Source: an uncultured Rhodocyclaceae bacterium (lineage in GTDB: Bacteria > Pseudomonadota > Gammaproteobacteria > Burkholderiales > Rhodocyclaceae). Taken from it: a stretch of 12,402 nt of DNA. This document shows positions 1-6,211 of this stretch, in pieces. Below the pieces are notes generated by a model. It was not told the origin of the DNA. It saw nothing but the letters and a program-made list of their open reading frames with translations, and did not search any database. A program made the position numbers and the translations under genes. The stretch's first letter is position 1, and every line of letters starts with the position of its first letter. The stretch is taken from positions 1 through 12,402 of the forward strand of contig CALAGF010000146.1 in NCBI GenBank assembly GCA_937892345.1, written 5' to 3'.

Positions 1-33
1 CCAGAGCTTGCTTGCTGTTGGCAGCCTATGCAA

Positions 34-51
34 TACAATCCGCATATTGTA
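34..51. repeat. Short inverted repeat downstream of the toxin gene
   Basis: TACAAT and ATTGTA form a perfect 6-bp inverted repeat around a 6-base spacer, just past the stop codon of the leftward toxin gene. It could be a weak hairpin at the transcript end, although no T tract follows in the leftward direction, or a half of a recombinase site. Function is not established. Confidence 0.3.
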
Positions 52-58
52 AGGTCAG

Positions 59-334
59 CTAGCGACTTTCACGCGTGTGCCAGATTCTCAATATGTAGAT
101 GTTGTGTTCCTGAAGTTCATAGCGCATCTCGTAATGGCCCACCAATAGGCGACGAACTTCCCGAGGCCCGAACTCGTCGAGCCTTTCGCCAATGCGTGGG
201 TTGTCCAGCAAATTGATCGGGGCCACCGTCAGCGATTGAACCGTACGCGCCGCTGCGGACCGATTTACCGGCGCCAGGAATTCGTACAGTCGCGCCAAGT
301 CAGCCAGCGCTTTACTCGTCCACTTCAACTGCAT
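59..334 (-). CDS. RelE/ParE-family toxin
   Basis: This 91-residue protein is a probable type II toxin of the RelE/ParE superfamily. The N-terminus (MQLKWTSKALADLARLYEFL) matches the family's first strand and helix. A conserved middle block (NPRIGERLDEFGPREVRRLLVGHYEMRYEL) and a C-terminal strand (IYILRIWHTRESR) complete the small ParE fold. ParE members usually poison DNA gyrase, while RelE members cleave mRNA at the ribosome; the sequence looks closer to ParE, but the target is inferred only. The start codon overlaps the antitoxin stop by one base (TGATG), so translation is probably coupled. Length and both ends look intact. Related pairs are known as passengers of Tn3-family transposons, which fits the mosaic surroundings. 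Confidence 0.88.
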   Translation of the reverse strand: MQLKWTSKALADLARLYEFLAPVNRSAAARTVQSLTVAPINLLDNPRIGERLDEFGPREVRRLLVGHYEMRYELQEHNIYILRIWHTRESR

Positions 335-603
335 CAGCGAGGGACCGGCAACGGCGACTCAGTACCCAGGCTATTGGCCCATGCCTGCACGGCTTGGTGG
401 TCGATGACGCTACCCACATCCACATCAGCCAACGCTTCACGGGTGAGGCGGCTACGTTCTTCTTCCTGGTCCAGCCAAGCTGAGAGTGCTTGTTTCATGA
501 TCCAGCCTCGGGAGCGCTCAAGACGCGCCGCCATCTGGTCTATCTTCTCGGCAAGCGGCAACGGTACATGCGCGGTGAGAACTTTGGTCTCGGTGTGTGC
601 CAT
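334..603 (-). CDS. Ribbon-helix-helix (CopG-type) antitoxin
   Basis: This 89-residue protein is the probable antitoxin and repressor for the toxin gene that follows. The N-terminal half has the ribbon-helix-helix pattern: a strand (KVLTAHVPLPLAEKI), helix A (DQMAARLERSR) and helix B starting with the typical RGWIMKQALSAWL. The C-terminal tail (from about residue 50) is acidic and would wrap the toxin. The frame is open up to 663, but the start at 603 is preferred because AAGGGG lies about eight bases upstream and because the extra 20 codons would cover the promoter. Proteins of this type normally bind an inverted repeat in their own promoter with the toxin as co-repressor. The antitoxin-first order with a one-base overlap is the classic arrangement. 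Confidence 0.88.
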   Translation of the reverse strand: MAHTETKVLTAHVPLPLAEKIDQMAARLERSRGWIMKQALSAWLDQEEERSRLTREALADVDVGSVIDHQAVQAWANSLGTESPLPVPR

Positions 604-615
604 GTTGTAACCCCT

Positions 616-663
616 TACGATTTCGTCAAATTGAATCGTAGTGATTAATAGTGATTTACGCAA
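616..663 (-). promoter_or_regulatory. Promoter and putative operator of the toxin-antitoxin operon
   Basis: Read leftward, TTGCGT (663-658) and TACGAT (640-635) are separated by exactly 17 bases, a good sigma-70 promoter. The -10 hexamer forms an inverted repeat with ATCGTA at 621-616, and the spacer carries a repeated ATCACTA/ATCACTAC element. These are plausible binding sites for the ribbon-helix-helix antitoxin. The promoter fit is seen in the sequence; the operator role is inferred. Confidence 0.6.
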
Positions 664-798
664 CCTGGTGAAAATATTACGAGTCAGGCTGAGCTATACC
701 CTAATTGGGCGTCAGGCAAACCAATGGAGTTGCGTCAGTTTAAAGTCGCCTCTTGAATTGATTTGTCGATTTCAGAAGGCGATTGCACCAATAGTCAC
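664..798. other. Non-coding spacer between the toxin-antitoxin promoter and an IS remnant
   Basis: No supportable gene or RNA is seen here. A short open frame crossing it has no ribosome-binding site or family resemblance. Confidence 0.4.
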
Positions 799-975
799 AT
801 GGGCGAAGATGGTGGCGATCAGGGCCGAGACCATGCGGCGCTGGTTGTTTGGGGCATGGACCAGGACGTTGCGCATGAAATGAACCCGGCAACGCTGCCA
901 GGTTGCCGAAAGAGCCGGCCCCATTTGTTTGGACAGAATTTCCGCTGAGATGAGTGGAGCCCTGCGTGTGTAGCG
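799..975 (-). pseudogene. IS256-family (Mutator-type) transposase remnant
   Basis: Reading leftward from 900, one frame gives WQRCRVHFMRNVLVHAPNNQ followed by RRMVSALIATIFAH. This is the signature block of IS256-family transposases, just after the second catalytic aspartate region (typically xDAHxGLKxAI...WQRCRVHFMRN). Upstream, the matching frame runs into a stop at 976-978, while the neighbouring frame reads DNATHAGLHSS, resembling the DAHxGL motif, so a frameshift lies near 950. Past position 799 the similarity ends abruptly (VTIGAIAF then stop). The N-terminal DNA-binding part and the C-terminal catalytic glutamate are absent, so this is a dead internal fragment. Confidence 0.7.
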
Positions 976-1281
976 TTATCCACGGTGGCGGGTGCAGAAG
1001 GTCCGTTCAGACCGTAGGCAATCGGTGCGGTGGGTAACGCGGATTTCATGCGGTAAGAAATGGATTGGACCCGATACACCTTACAGGCCATGTCAGTAGC
1101 CATCCGAAAAAGCGCCCTGCCCTGTGCCAACACTCGCAAATAGGCGCTGATAACTTTAATTATCGGCGCCGTATTTTTGCTAAAATAGTGGCCACTGTCC
1201 GGCCATTTTTCACGGCAAGCGCTGCCGATTTGGGTGGCCATCCCCATTGATTGCCCTCCGCCGTGAGCCTCGCGAGCTGTC
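976..1281. other. Non-coding stretch upstream of the glycosylase-recombinase unit
   Basis: No convincing gene is visible. A long open frame on the minus strand (1313 down to 819) is composed of unrelated scraps and is not accepted as a gene. Around 1189-1241 the pentamer GGCCA recurs three times, reminiscent of the reiterated termini of some insertion sequences, but no complete terminus can be defined. Promoter elements for the downstream operon must lie here but none stands out. Confidence 0.4.
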
Positions 1282-1917
1282 ATGCCCCTCTTCCTCTCAG
1301 CAACCTGTCTCATCGATCCCTCCTGCTCGGCCTGCCCCTTGGCGACTCAGCGCAGCCAGGTGGTGCAGCCGACCTTGCGCGCACCGGGTGGCCTACTGTG
1401 TATTGGCGAAGCGCTGGGCGCGGCTGAGGATGCCGCCGGCGAGGGGTTTGTTGGCGCAGCCGGAAAAAAGCTCGCCGCGATGCTCGCTGTCGAAGGCATT
1501 GGCCCAAACGACTACAGCAAGGCCAATCTCGTCGCCTGCCGCCCACCGGCCAATCGCAAGCCCACGCCCATGGAAATGCGAGCCTGCGCCGCCCACCTGG
1601 CGGCCGCGATCATGGCGTGTCGCCCCAAGGTCATTTTGTGCGTCGGTGGCTCTGCAACGGCCCAGATTCTGGGTGCCGGCTCGCTGTTCACGAGGATCGA
1701 GCAAAGCCGGTACTCGTCCTTTAACGACTTCAGGCTGGCGTCCGAAGCGCTGCGCATCGCCCTGGCCCCGTGGCTGACCAGTACGGGCGGCTGCCACTGC
1801 ATTCCGATGCCGCACAGCAGTGGTCTGTCGATGAACCGGAACGCCCCGAATGGCGTGCGCTGGTCCGTCATCGGCCAAGCGCAAATTCGTCTGGCCAGCG
1901 AATGTCTCGCAGGGTGA
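1282..1917 (+). CDS. Uracil-DNA glycosylase superfamily protein (family 4-like, 4Fe-4S)
   Basis: This 211-residue protein belongs to the uracil-DNA glycosylase superfamily, which removes damaged bases by cutting the N-glycosidic bond. Motif A is GEALGAAEDAAGEGFVGAAG (residues 42-61), matching the family-4 GEAPGxxED..G.PFVGxAG pattern. Four cysteines are placed as expected for an iron-sulfur cluster: C15 and C18 (CxxC), C86 (in LVACRPPANRKPT) and C102. A PKVILCVGGSA block gives the central strand. The C-terminal DNA-intercalation motif, usually HPSP, reads H178-S-S-G and is followed by an asparagine-rich loop, so the motif is slightly altered. The ribosome-binding site before the ATG is weak. 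The gene is four bases from the next and heads a unit ending in a tyrosine recombinase. A role in processing recombination DNA is inference only. Confidence 0.82.
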   Translation: MPLFLSATCLIDPSCSACPLATQRSQVVQPTLRAPGGLLCIGEALGAAEDAAGEGFVGAAGKKLAAMLAVEGIGPNDYSKANLVACRPPANRKPTPMEMRACAAHLAAAIMACRPKVILCVGGSATAQILGAGSLFTRIEQSRYSSFNDFRLASEALRIALAPWLTSTGGCHCIPMPHSSGLSMNRNAPNGVRWSVIGQAQIRLASECLAG

Positions 1918-1921
1918 GCGC

Positions 1922-2338
1922 ATGATCTATCGCAAACCGAAACCCCAGATCAGTCTGCTCACAAAGGCCGAGCACAACAACCTGATGTTGTTGCCGTATG
2001 TGCATCTTGCGCTGGTGCTCGAAGGGAGTGCCGATCGCCAGCATGTGCATACCTTGGCGGGACTGTTCAACATCGCCGGTGCACTGGCCAGCTATCGACA
2101 CAACCACAAGCTCTTGGCCACCATCAATGAGGCCCAAGGCATCGTGACGGCGCTGCTGCGCGGTGAAACATCCCTACTGGACGCCCAAAAGCCGATACTG
2201 CGCACTGCCGTCAATCGCTCACGCGCCTATCTCGAAAAGGCGTCCCGTGCGGATCTCGCCCGCACCGTCGCCTGGGTCGACACGCAAATCGCCAAGGGGA
2301 ACGCCGAGCCCATTGAGGATACCCATGCAAACGACTGA
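1922..2338 (+). CDS. Protein of unknown function in the glycosylase-recombinase operon
   Basis: This 138-residue protein is not recognised. It starts MIYRKPKPQISLLTKAEHNN, is mostly predicted helical by eye, and has no signal peptide, transmembrane segment or cysteine cluster. A moderately hydrophobic central stretch (LPYVHLALVLEGSADRQHVH then LAGLFNIAGALASY) alternates with charged turns, and the end is acidic and polar. The chosen ATG is preceded by AGGGTGAG, which also spans the stop of the glycosylase gene, so translation is probably coupled. An in-frame upstream extension exists but overlaps the glycosylase. The last 14 bases overlap the recombinase start. Tight packing between two DNA-acting proteins suggests an accessory factor for them, but this is inferred from position alone. 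Confidence 0.75.
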   Translation: MIYRKPKPQISLLTKAEHNNLMLLPYVHLALVLEGSADRQHVHTLAGLFNIAGALASYRHNHKLLATINEAQGIVTALLRGETSLLDAQKPILRTAVNRSRAYLEKASRADLARTVAWVDTQIAKGNAEPIEDTHAND

Positions 2339-4181
2339 GGTGTTGATGCCCGCGCAACCGGGGGTGCGCTACTCCCGCACCGATATGGCCGCGCTGCGCC
2401 TGCTCCTGTGTCGCATCCCGATCGAGGCGATCATCAGGCTGCACTACGATGAAGATCGTCTCGAGGAACTCGGGCTTGAGGCGGACGGCACGGGGTTGCG
2501 CGAGTACCTCAATGACATTCTGCGTGACTTGTCTGCGCGCCTGGTCGACAGCAATCCGCATCTGGCTGAGCTGCTGCAAAGCGCCGTGCAGACGAAGGTC
2601 TGGTCAAAGAAGCTCACGGACCTGCTGATTGAAACCGCAGAATCGGGTGAAGTGCGGCCGGCGCCCACGGATTTCTGTTCTCAGTGGCTACGCCGAATCG
2701 TTACGGACAAGCTGCGTGAAGATGGCATCCTGTCCCTTGCGGACCTCGTAGAAACCATCCAGCGTCGGGGCTATTACTGGTATCTGGCGATCCGCGGTCT
2801 GGGCGAGAAAAAAGCCCTGGCGATTGCGACCTGGTTGCAGGTGCATGAAGGCACCCTCGGTTCCATCCGTGCTGCCTTGGTGCGCCCTGTCGCGGAGCCC
2901 GGGCAGCTGGTCACGATTGAACCGCTTTCTGGAACGCTGGCGCCCTTGGAGCGGTGCGCGGTCAGTCCCACGGTTGATGGTCGAATGGGAGACAACCGAG
3001 CCCCCTTGCGCCCCATGATCCGCGCACGCAACGATATTGAGGCGATTCAGTCCTGGCTGCAAAAGCATGATCGGAATGAAAAAACCTACCGCCACTACCG
3101 GAAGGAAGCCGAACGCTTCATGCAGTGGTGCATCATGATCAAGGGCATTGCGCTATCGAGCGTCTATGTCGAGGACTGCAATGAGTACATCGACTTCATG
3201 GCCGCCCCGCCGGCGAGCTGGTGTGGTCCACGGCAGCCGCGCAGTGACGTCAAATGGCGACCTTTTACCGGGCCGCTCACCGACAGCTCCCAACGTAATG
3301 CTCAATTGATCCTCGGGGCAATGTTTGAGTACCTGTGCCGGGTGAATTATCTGCAAGGTAATCCCTGGATCGGTACCCGCAAAATTGTCACCGTCAAACC
3401 CCACGCGAAGATGAAAATCGCGAACCGGATCAGCCTCCCCCTCTGGGAGCGTCTAGCCGACACGGGCGGTATTCTGGACACCCTTGCGGCGATGGATTTG
3501 CCCACGTTGCGCGAGGAATTCAAGCTGCGTGGTTACGGTGTGACGCAAGGTCATTCCGCCATGCTGGCCTTCATAGCAGCGATTCGGCTGGGGACAACAA
3601 CCGGTTTGCGATGCTCAGAAATGGCCAACGCACGCATTGAGTTCATCGAGAAAACAGCGGATCAGCCCCTCTATGAGCTGACGGTGATCGGCAAGGGCAG
3701 CAAAGAGCGGAAGGTGTATATCGATGATCCGACCTACGCTGCCTTGCAAGCACACTGGCTGGACACTTATGGCAACACCCGCCCGCTGACAGGCGCTGTC
3801 TTGAGCCCTAGACGGACCGAACCAGTCAACACCCTGCCCGTTGTCGACCTAACAGCAACGGGAGCGGCAAGGAGGCGGCAAGGATATTCCACGCGAGGCC
3901 TTTTCGACTTGATCACTTCCTGGTTGAAACGGATCGCCTGTGCCACTCGGTTCGATCTTGCCGAGGAAGAGCGCCATCGCCTTCAGTCCCTGGGCGTCCA
4001 CAGCCTTCGCCACTCATTCGGCAATCACATGGTGCAGCAGGACATGCCGCTGGATGTCGTCAGGCATATCATGGGCCACGCCTCACTCAACACCACCAGT
4101 ATCTATGTGGAGTCGGAAGACGAGCGCGCTCGGGAACAGGTGGGGTTACTGGCCAGAAAACGGAAAAATTCGGAGTCATAG
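2325..4181 (+). CDS. Tyrosine recombinase with an N-terminal accessory domain
   Basis: This 618-residue protein is a site-specific tyrosine recombinase, much longer than the usual 300-400 residues. The N-terminal ~200 residues resemble the DUF3701 domain found in some phage-type integrases, with a helix-hairpin-helix-like segment (YWYLAIRGLGEKKALAIATW). A SAM-like core-binding domain follows (QSWLQKHDRNEKTYRHYRKE). The catalytic domain is complete: R429 (TTGLRCSEM), K457 (VIGKGSKER), H559 and R562 (HSLRHSF), H585 (GHASL) and nucleophile Y594 (SIYVESED). The start at 2325 has GAGG upstream and overlaps the previous gene by 14 bases; an ATG at 2346 is also possible. It likely moves or resolves a mobile element. 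Its attachment sites are not identifiable here. Confidence 0.9.
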   Translation: MQTTEVLMPAQPGVRYSRTDMAALRLLLCRIPIEAIIRLHYDEDRLEELGLEADGTGLREYLNDILRDLSARLVDSNPHLAELLQSAVQTKVWSKKLTDLLIETAESGEVRPAPTDFCSQWLRRIVTDKLREDGILSLADLVETIQRRGYYWYLAIRGLGEKKALAIATWLQVHEGTLGSIRAALVRPVAEPGQLVTIEPLSGTLAPLERCAVSPTVDGRMGDNRAPLRPMIRARNDIEAIQSWLQKHDRNEKTYRHYRKEAERFMQWCIMIKGIALSSVYVEDCNEYIDFMAAPPASWCGPRQPRSDVKWRPFTGPLTDSSQRNAQLILGAMFEYLCRVNYLQGNPWIGTRKIVTVKPHAKMKIANRISLPLWERLADTGGILDTLAAMDLPTLREEFKLRGYGVTQGHSAMLAFIAAIRLGTTTGLRCSEMANARIEFIEKTADQPLYELTVIGKGSKERKVYIDDPTYAALQAHWLDTYGNTRPLTGAVLSPRRTEPVNTLPVVDLTATGAARRRQGYSTRGLFDLITSWLKRIACATRFDLAEEERHRLQSLGVHSLRHSFGNHMVQQDMPLDVVRHIMGHASLNTTSIYVESEDERAREQVGLLARKRKNSES

Positions 4182-4254
4182 TGTTTTTGTCCGCTTTGCG
4201 ATCGGCAGCGCGCTGCCACGGGAATCACCGTCCTGCATCCTCGGCCCATGAAAC

Positions 4255-4484
4255 TTGCAAGCTTCAGCAAGCGGCAAGTTGCATGTGCGCTCAGTCAACG
4301 CCGAGAAATTGATCGAATTTTTGGAAGCGCTAATCAAGGATGCCAAGAAAAATTTCTTCCTGATTCTGGACAACCTGAGAGTCCATCACAGCAAACCCGT
4401 CAAAGCCTGGGCGGTTGAACGCCAGGACAAAATCGAGTTGTTCTACCTGCCCAGTTACAGCCCAGAGCTGAATCCGGAGGAACG
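4255..4484 (+). pseudogene. IS630-family transposase, C-terminal fragment
   Basis: The frame reads GKLHVRSVNAEKLIEFLEAL and IKDAKKNFFLILDNLRVHHS, then FYLPSYSPELNPEE. This is the well-known C-terminal catalytic half of IS630-family DDE transposases: the LILDNLRVHH block holds the second aspartate and YLPSYSPELNPEE carries the final acidic residue. The usual continuation (LNADLKQ) is missing, because the sequence diverges right after PEE at about 4484 into unrelated residues. The N-terminal helix-turn-helix half is absent upstream, where the recombinase gene ends only about 70 bases earlier. Both ends are therefore truncated and the fragment cannot transpose. Confidence 0.8.
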
Positions 4485-4550
4485 ATGCGGCGCTACGTGC
4501 ACTGAAGATCTCTTACGTTATGGAAAACCAATGATTTTAGATCCTGATAA

Positions 4551-4570
4551 GGCCGGGAAACCGGCCATTT
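4551..4570 (-). terminator. Probable intrinsic terminator of the 66-residue gene
   Basis: GGCCGG and CCGGCC form a perfect 6-bp stem with a 4-base loop directly after the leftward stop codon at 4571. Leftward the stem is preceded by AAAA and followed by TTATC, a modest T tract. In the rightward direction the stem is followed by ATTTTC, so it could work both ways. Confidence 0.55.
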
Positions 4571-4771
4571 TCATGACGCATCCAAGCCGCCGCAAATATA
4601 CGCAATGGCAGCATTCGCACCCGCTGGAGGGTTCGGCGGGAGGCGCTTTAATGCGTCAGCATATCCGGCCTCATAAGCAGCAATTAGCATCTTTTGGACG
4701 TTAGCGGGTTCGGACGATGCCTTAATCCTTGCACGATATTCACGCATACGCTGTGCTGGTGTCTTTGCCAT
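4571..4771 (-). CDS. Small basic protein of unknown function
   Basis: This 66-residue protein begins MAKTPAQRMREYRARIKASS, a highly basic, helical N-terminus of a kind seen in small hypothetical proteins of Pseudomonas and its mobile elements. A second helical part (NVQKMLIAAYEAGYADALKRL) and an alanine/glycine-rich end follow. No domain is recognised. AAAGGA lies about eight bases before the ATG, and a hairpin follows directly after the stop, which supports a real gene. Its upstream DNA lies at the break where the AbiEii toxin gene is cut off, so its promoter may be built from the junction; TTACGC and TTACTA spaced by 17 bases are a weak candidate. A DNA-binding role would be a guess from charge only. 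Confidence 0.6.
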   Translation of the reverse strand: MAKTPAQRMREYRARIKASSEPANVQKMLIAAYEAGYADALKRLPPNPPAGANAAIAYICGGLDAS

Positions 4772-4791
4772 GTCATTATCCTTTAGTAACG

Positions 4792-5246
4792 TTACGTAGT
4801 CTTAGAGCGTAACTCTATTGATTGCCCGATGTCGATCTGCGTCTTGCAGCGTGCGTTGGCAATTTGACCCGTGATCAATACACGTGCACCAGTGTACCCA
4901 GCATCCTTGCGGATTTCCTCCACGTTTACTGACGCTGGATCGAAGACGATACCATCCTCAACTTGGACACTGGCGATGTCACGAAATGTCTGGGCTATCG
5001 ATCAAGATCGCTTGGCCTGAAGCCGAGTAGATCGGCATCACGAGTAGTTCGATGGCGCATGTCATACCACAGCGTGAACAGCAATGCGCCTTTGAGTAAA
5101 AAGTGATCAGCGTGCGCCGACTGGCTCAAACGTTAAAGGATTCGCTCGAGTGCGAAGCGTACAAGCACTTGATTGAAGTCTGCTCCCTGAGCTTTGGCAA
5201 CATTTAGCAGTCGTGCTCGTATCGATGCGGAGAGATTTTTGTTCAT
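4792..5246 (-). pseudogene. Decayed AbiEii-type nucleotidyltransferase toxin
   Basis: Read leftward from an ATG that overlaps the antitoxin stop (ATGA), the first 37 codons give MNKNLSASIRARLLNVAKAQ and ALERIL, typical of AbiEii/AbiGii toxins. A TAA at codon 38 replaces what is normally a tyrosine codon. The same frame then continues with RLSQSAHADHFLLKGALLFT and TRDADLLGF, the nucleotidyltransferase signature (KGA...TRDxDLL). At about 5001-5008 one base appears lost (GATCGATA where D-S-I is expected), and the next frame continues IAQTFRDIASVQVEDGIVFD up to CKTQIDIG at 4825, after which similarity stops. The gene therefore has a nonsense mutation, a frameshift and a large C-terminal deletion. 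A functional toxin is very unlikely. Confidence 0.85.
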
Positions 5247-5848
5247 TCAATCGCCTCGAGATATGGGCGCATTACGTTGGCAACCCGGCAAATTTTCGCG
5301 AAATGCCAGAGGTCATCGGCCGAAGCCTTTTTCCTTACGCGTGCATCTTTTAGTGCCTCAAGCGCAACATCTAGTCCGATCTTGTTGCGATGCTTGAAGC
5401 AGTCGGCAACAGTCTTGGCCACGCTGTAGATACGTAGTTTGACCTGATCCCGCTCAACGATCTCTATCCCGTCGAAATAGGCTTCAGCAGAAAACTGAAC
5501 CATTTTGACTGGCGGGTAGCTAATCTTCGGCGCATGACTGCCCCGCGGCATAGCAATCCATACCTGTCGAGGCAGTTGGGTGGTCAGTTCATGAAACTGC
5601 AAAGCAGTGATCAGACAGAAGACCGCCTGCGGAACTTTAGTAGCAATGGTGATCAGGCTCTCATGCTCTGAACCTTGAGTGTCAGGGAGCTGATAGATGC
5701 CACGCCCGGCTTTCTCCAGCTGGCCATTGCCCGTCATGCGCGTTAGTACCACTCGGGGAACCCCGATATCATCGAGATCGCGGGGACGTAGCATCCCCTT
5801 CTGATTAAGCAGATCGAGGACGCGTTGAGCGTGGGTGTCGTGACGCAT
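5243..5848 (-). CDS. abiEi: AbiEi-family antitoxin (orphaned)
   Basis: This 201-residue protein is an AbiEi-type antitoxin and transcriptional repressor of a type IV toxin-antitoxin/abortive infection system. The N-terminus is a winged helix (AQRVLDLLNQKGMLRPRDLD, then a VPRVVLTRMTGNGQLEKAGR recognition part) ending in GIYQLP. The C-terminal domain (about residues 65-201) carries the usual TALQFHELTTQLPRQVWIAM and YSVAKTVADCFKHRNKIGLD motifs. Length and sequence look intact. It overlaps the start of the toxin gene by four bases, the standard operon layout, yet that toxin is destroyed. AbiEi proteins bind inverted repeats at their own promoter; a candidate is ATTCGTCGAAT at 5876-5886. No clear ribosome-binding site precedes the ATG. 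Confidence 0.88.
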   Translation of the reverse strand: MRHDTHAQRVLDLLNQKGMLRPRDLDDIGVPRVVLTRMTGNGQLEKAGRGIYQLPDTQGSEHESLITIATKVPQAVFCLITALQFHELTTQLPRQVWIAMPRGSHAPKISYPPVKMVQFSAEAYFDGIEIVERDQVKLRIYSVAKTVADCFKHRNKIGLDVALEALKDARVRKKASADDLWHFAKICRVANVMRPYLEAIE

Positions 5849-5875
5849 GGTTAATTAAGAAAGTATGTTCCATAT

Positions 5876-5886
5876 ATTCGTCGAAT
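5876..5886. promoter_or_regulatory. Inverted repeat upstream of the AbiEi gene
   Basis: ATTCG and CGAAT flank a single base about 28 bp before the start codon, in an AT-rich stretch that also contains TTAATTAA. AbiEi repressors of known systems bind inverted repeats in this position, so this is a candidate operator. It is short and could be chance. Confidence 0.35.
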
Positions 5887-6211
5887 GCAAACAAGTGCCG
5901 AATTATCGGAACAGCCTATACGAAGCGGCCGTACGAGAAGACGCACGATTATTGAATTTCGCTTCCCTATTCCTGCCGTTCGGCGACTCCAGCTCCCGGC
6001 CAACAGCGGCCATCGGCCTGATTTGCACATAGCAGACATTCAAAGTCTCGTTTATGCTGACGTACTTTGGCGTCGTTTTTTGCGACTTTGAAATGGTCAT
6101 GGTATCCAAATCTAATCCTCAGAAAACCAGTCACTATGCCGGCGTCAGGAAATATGACAGTCTGAAGTTATGGCGCAGTTGCCAAGTTAGGGCTTCTATT
6201 GGGACGAGCAA
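5887..6211. other. Non-coding stretch with Pseudomonas-type dispersed sequence
   Basis: No gene is supported. The segment around 5960-6050 (including GGCCAACAGCGGCCATCGG and CACATAGCAGACATTC) resembles non-coding sequence scattered through many Pseudomonas genomes and often mis-called as short proteins reading VCYVQIRPMAAVGRE. This is from memory of such sequences, not a search. A ribosome-binding site for the next gene (GGGACGAG) closes the stretch. Confidence 0.45.

Noticed and set aside
604..663. A longer antitoxin start 20 codons upstream
   Set aside because: The extra codons cover the promoter hexamers, while AAGGGG is correctly placed before the ATG at 603.
976..984. TTATCCACG, which resembles a DnaA box
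   Set aside because: It lies in the IS-remnant region more than 10 kb from the iterons, as a single imperfect copy; best explained by chance.
1189..1241. Three GGCCA pentamers that recall reiterated IS termini
   Set aside because: No matching opposite end, transposase or target duplication is present, so an insertion-sequence end cannot be claimed.
819..1313. A 164-residue open frame on the minus strand
   Set aside because: It overlaps an IS256 scrap in another frame, has no ribosome-binding site and reads as unrelated composition along its length.
5903..6109. A 68-residue minus-strand open frame (reading VCYVQIRPMAAVGRE)
   Set aside because: This looks like a spurious translation of dispersed non-coding Pseudomonas sequence; no ribosome-binding site is seen.
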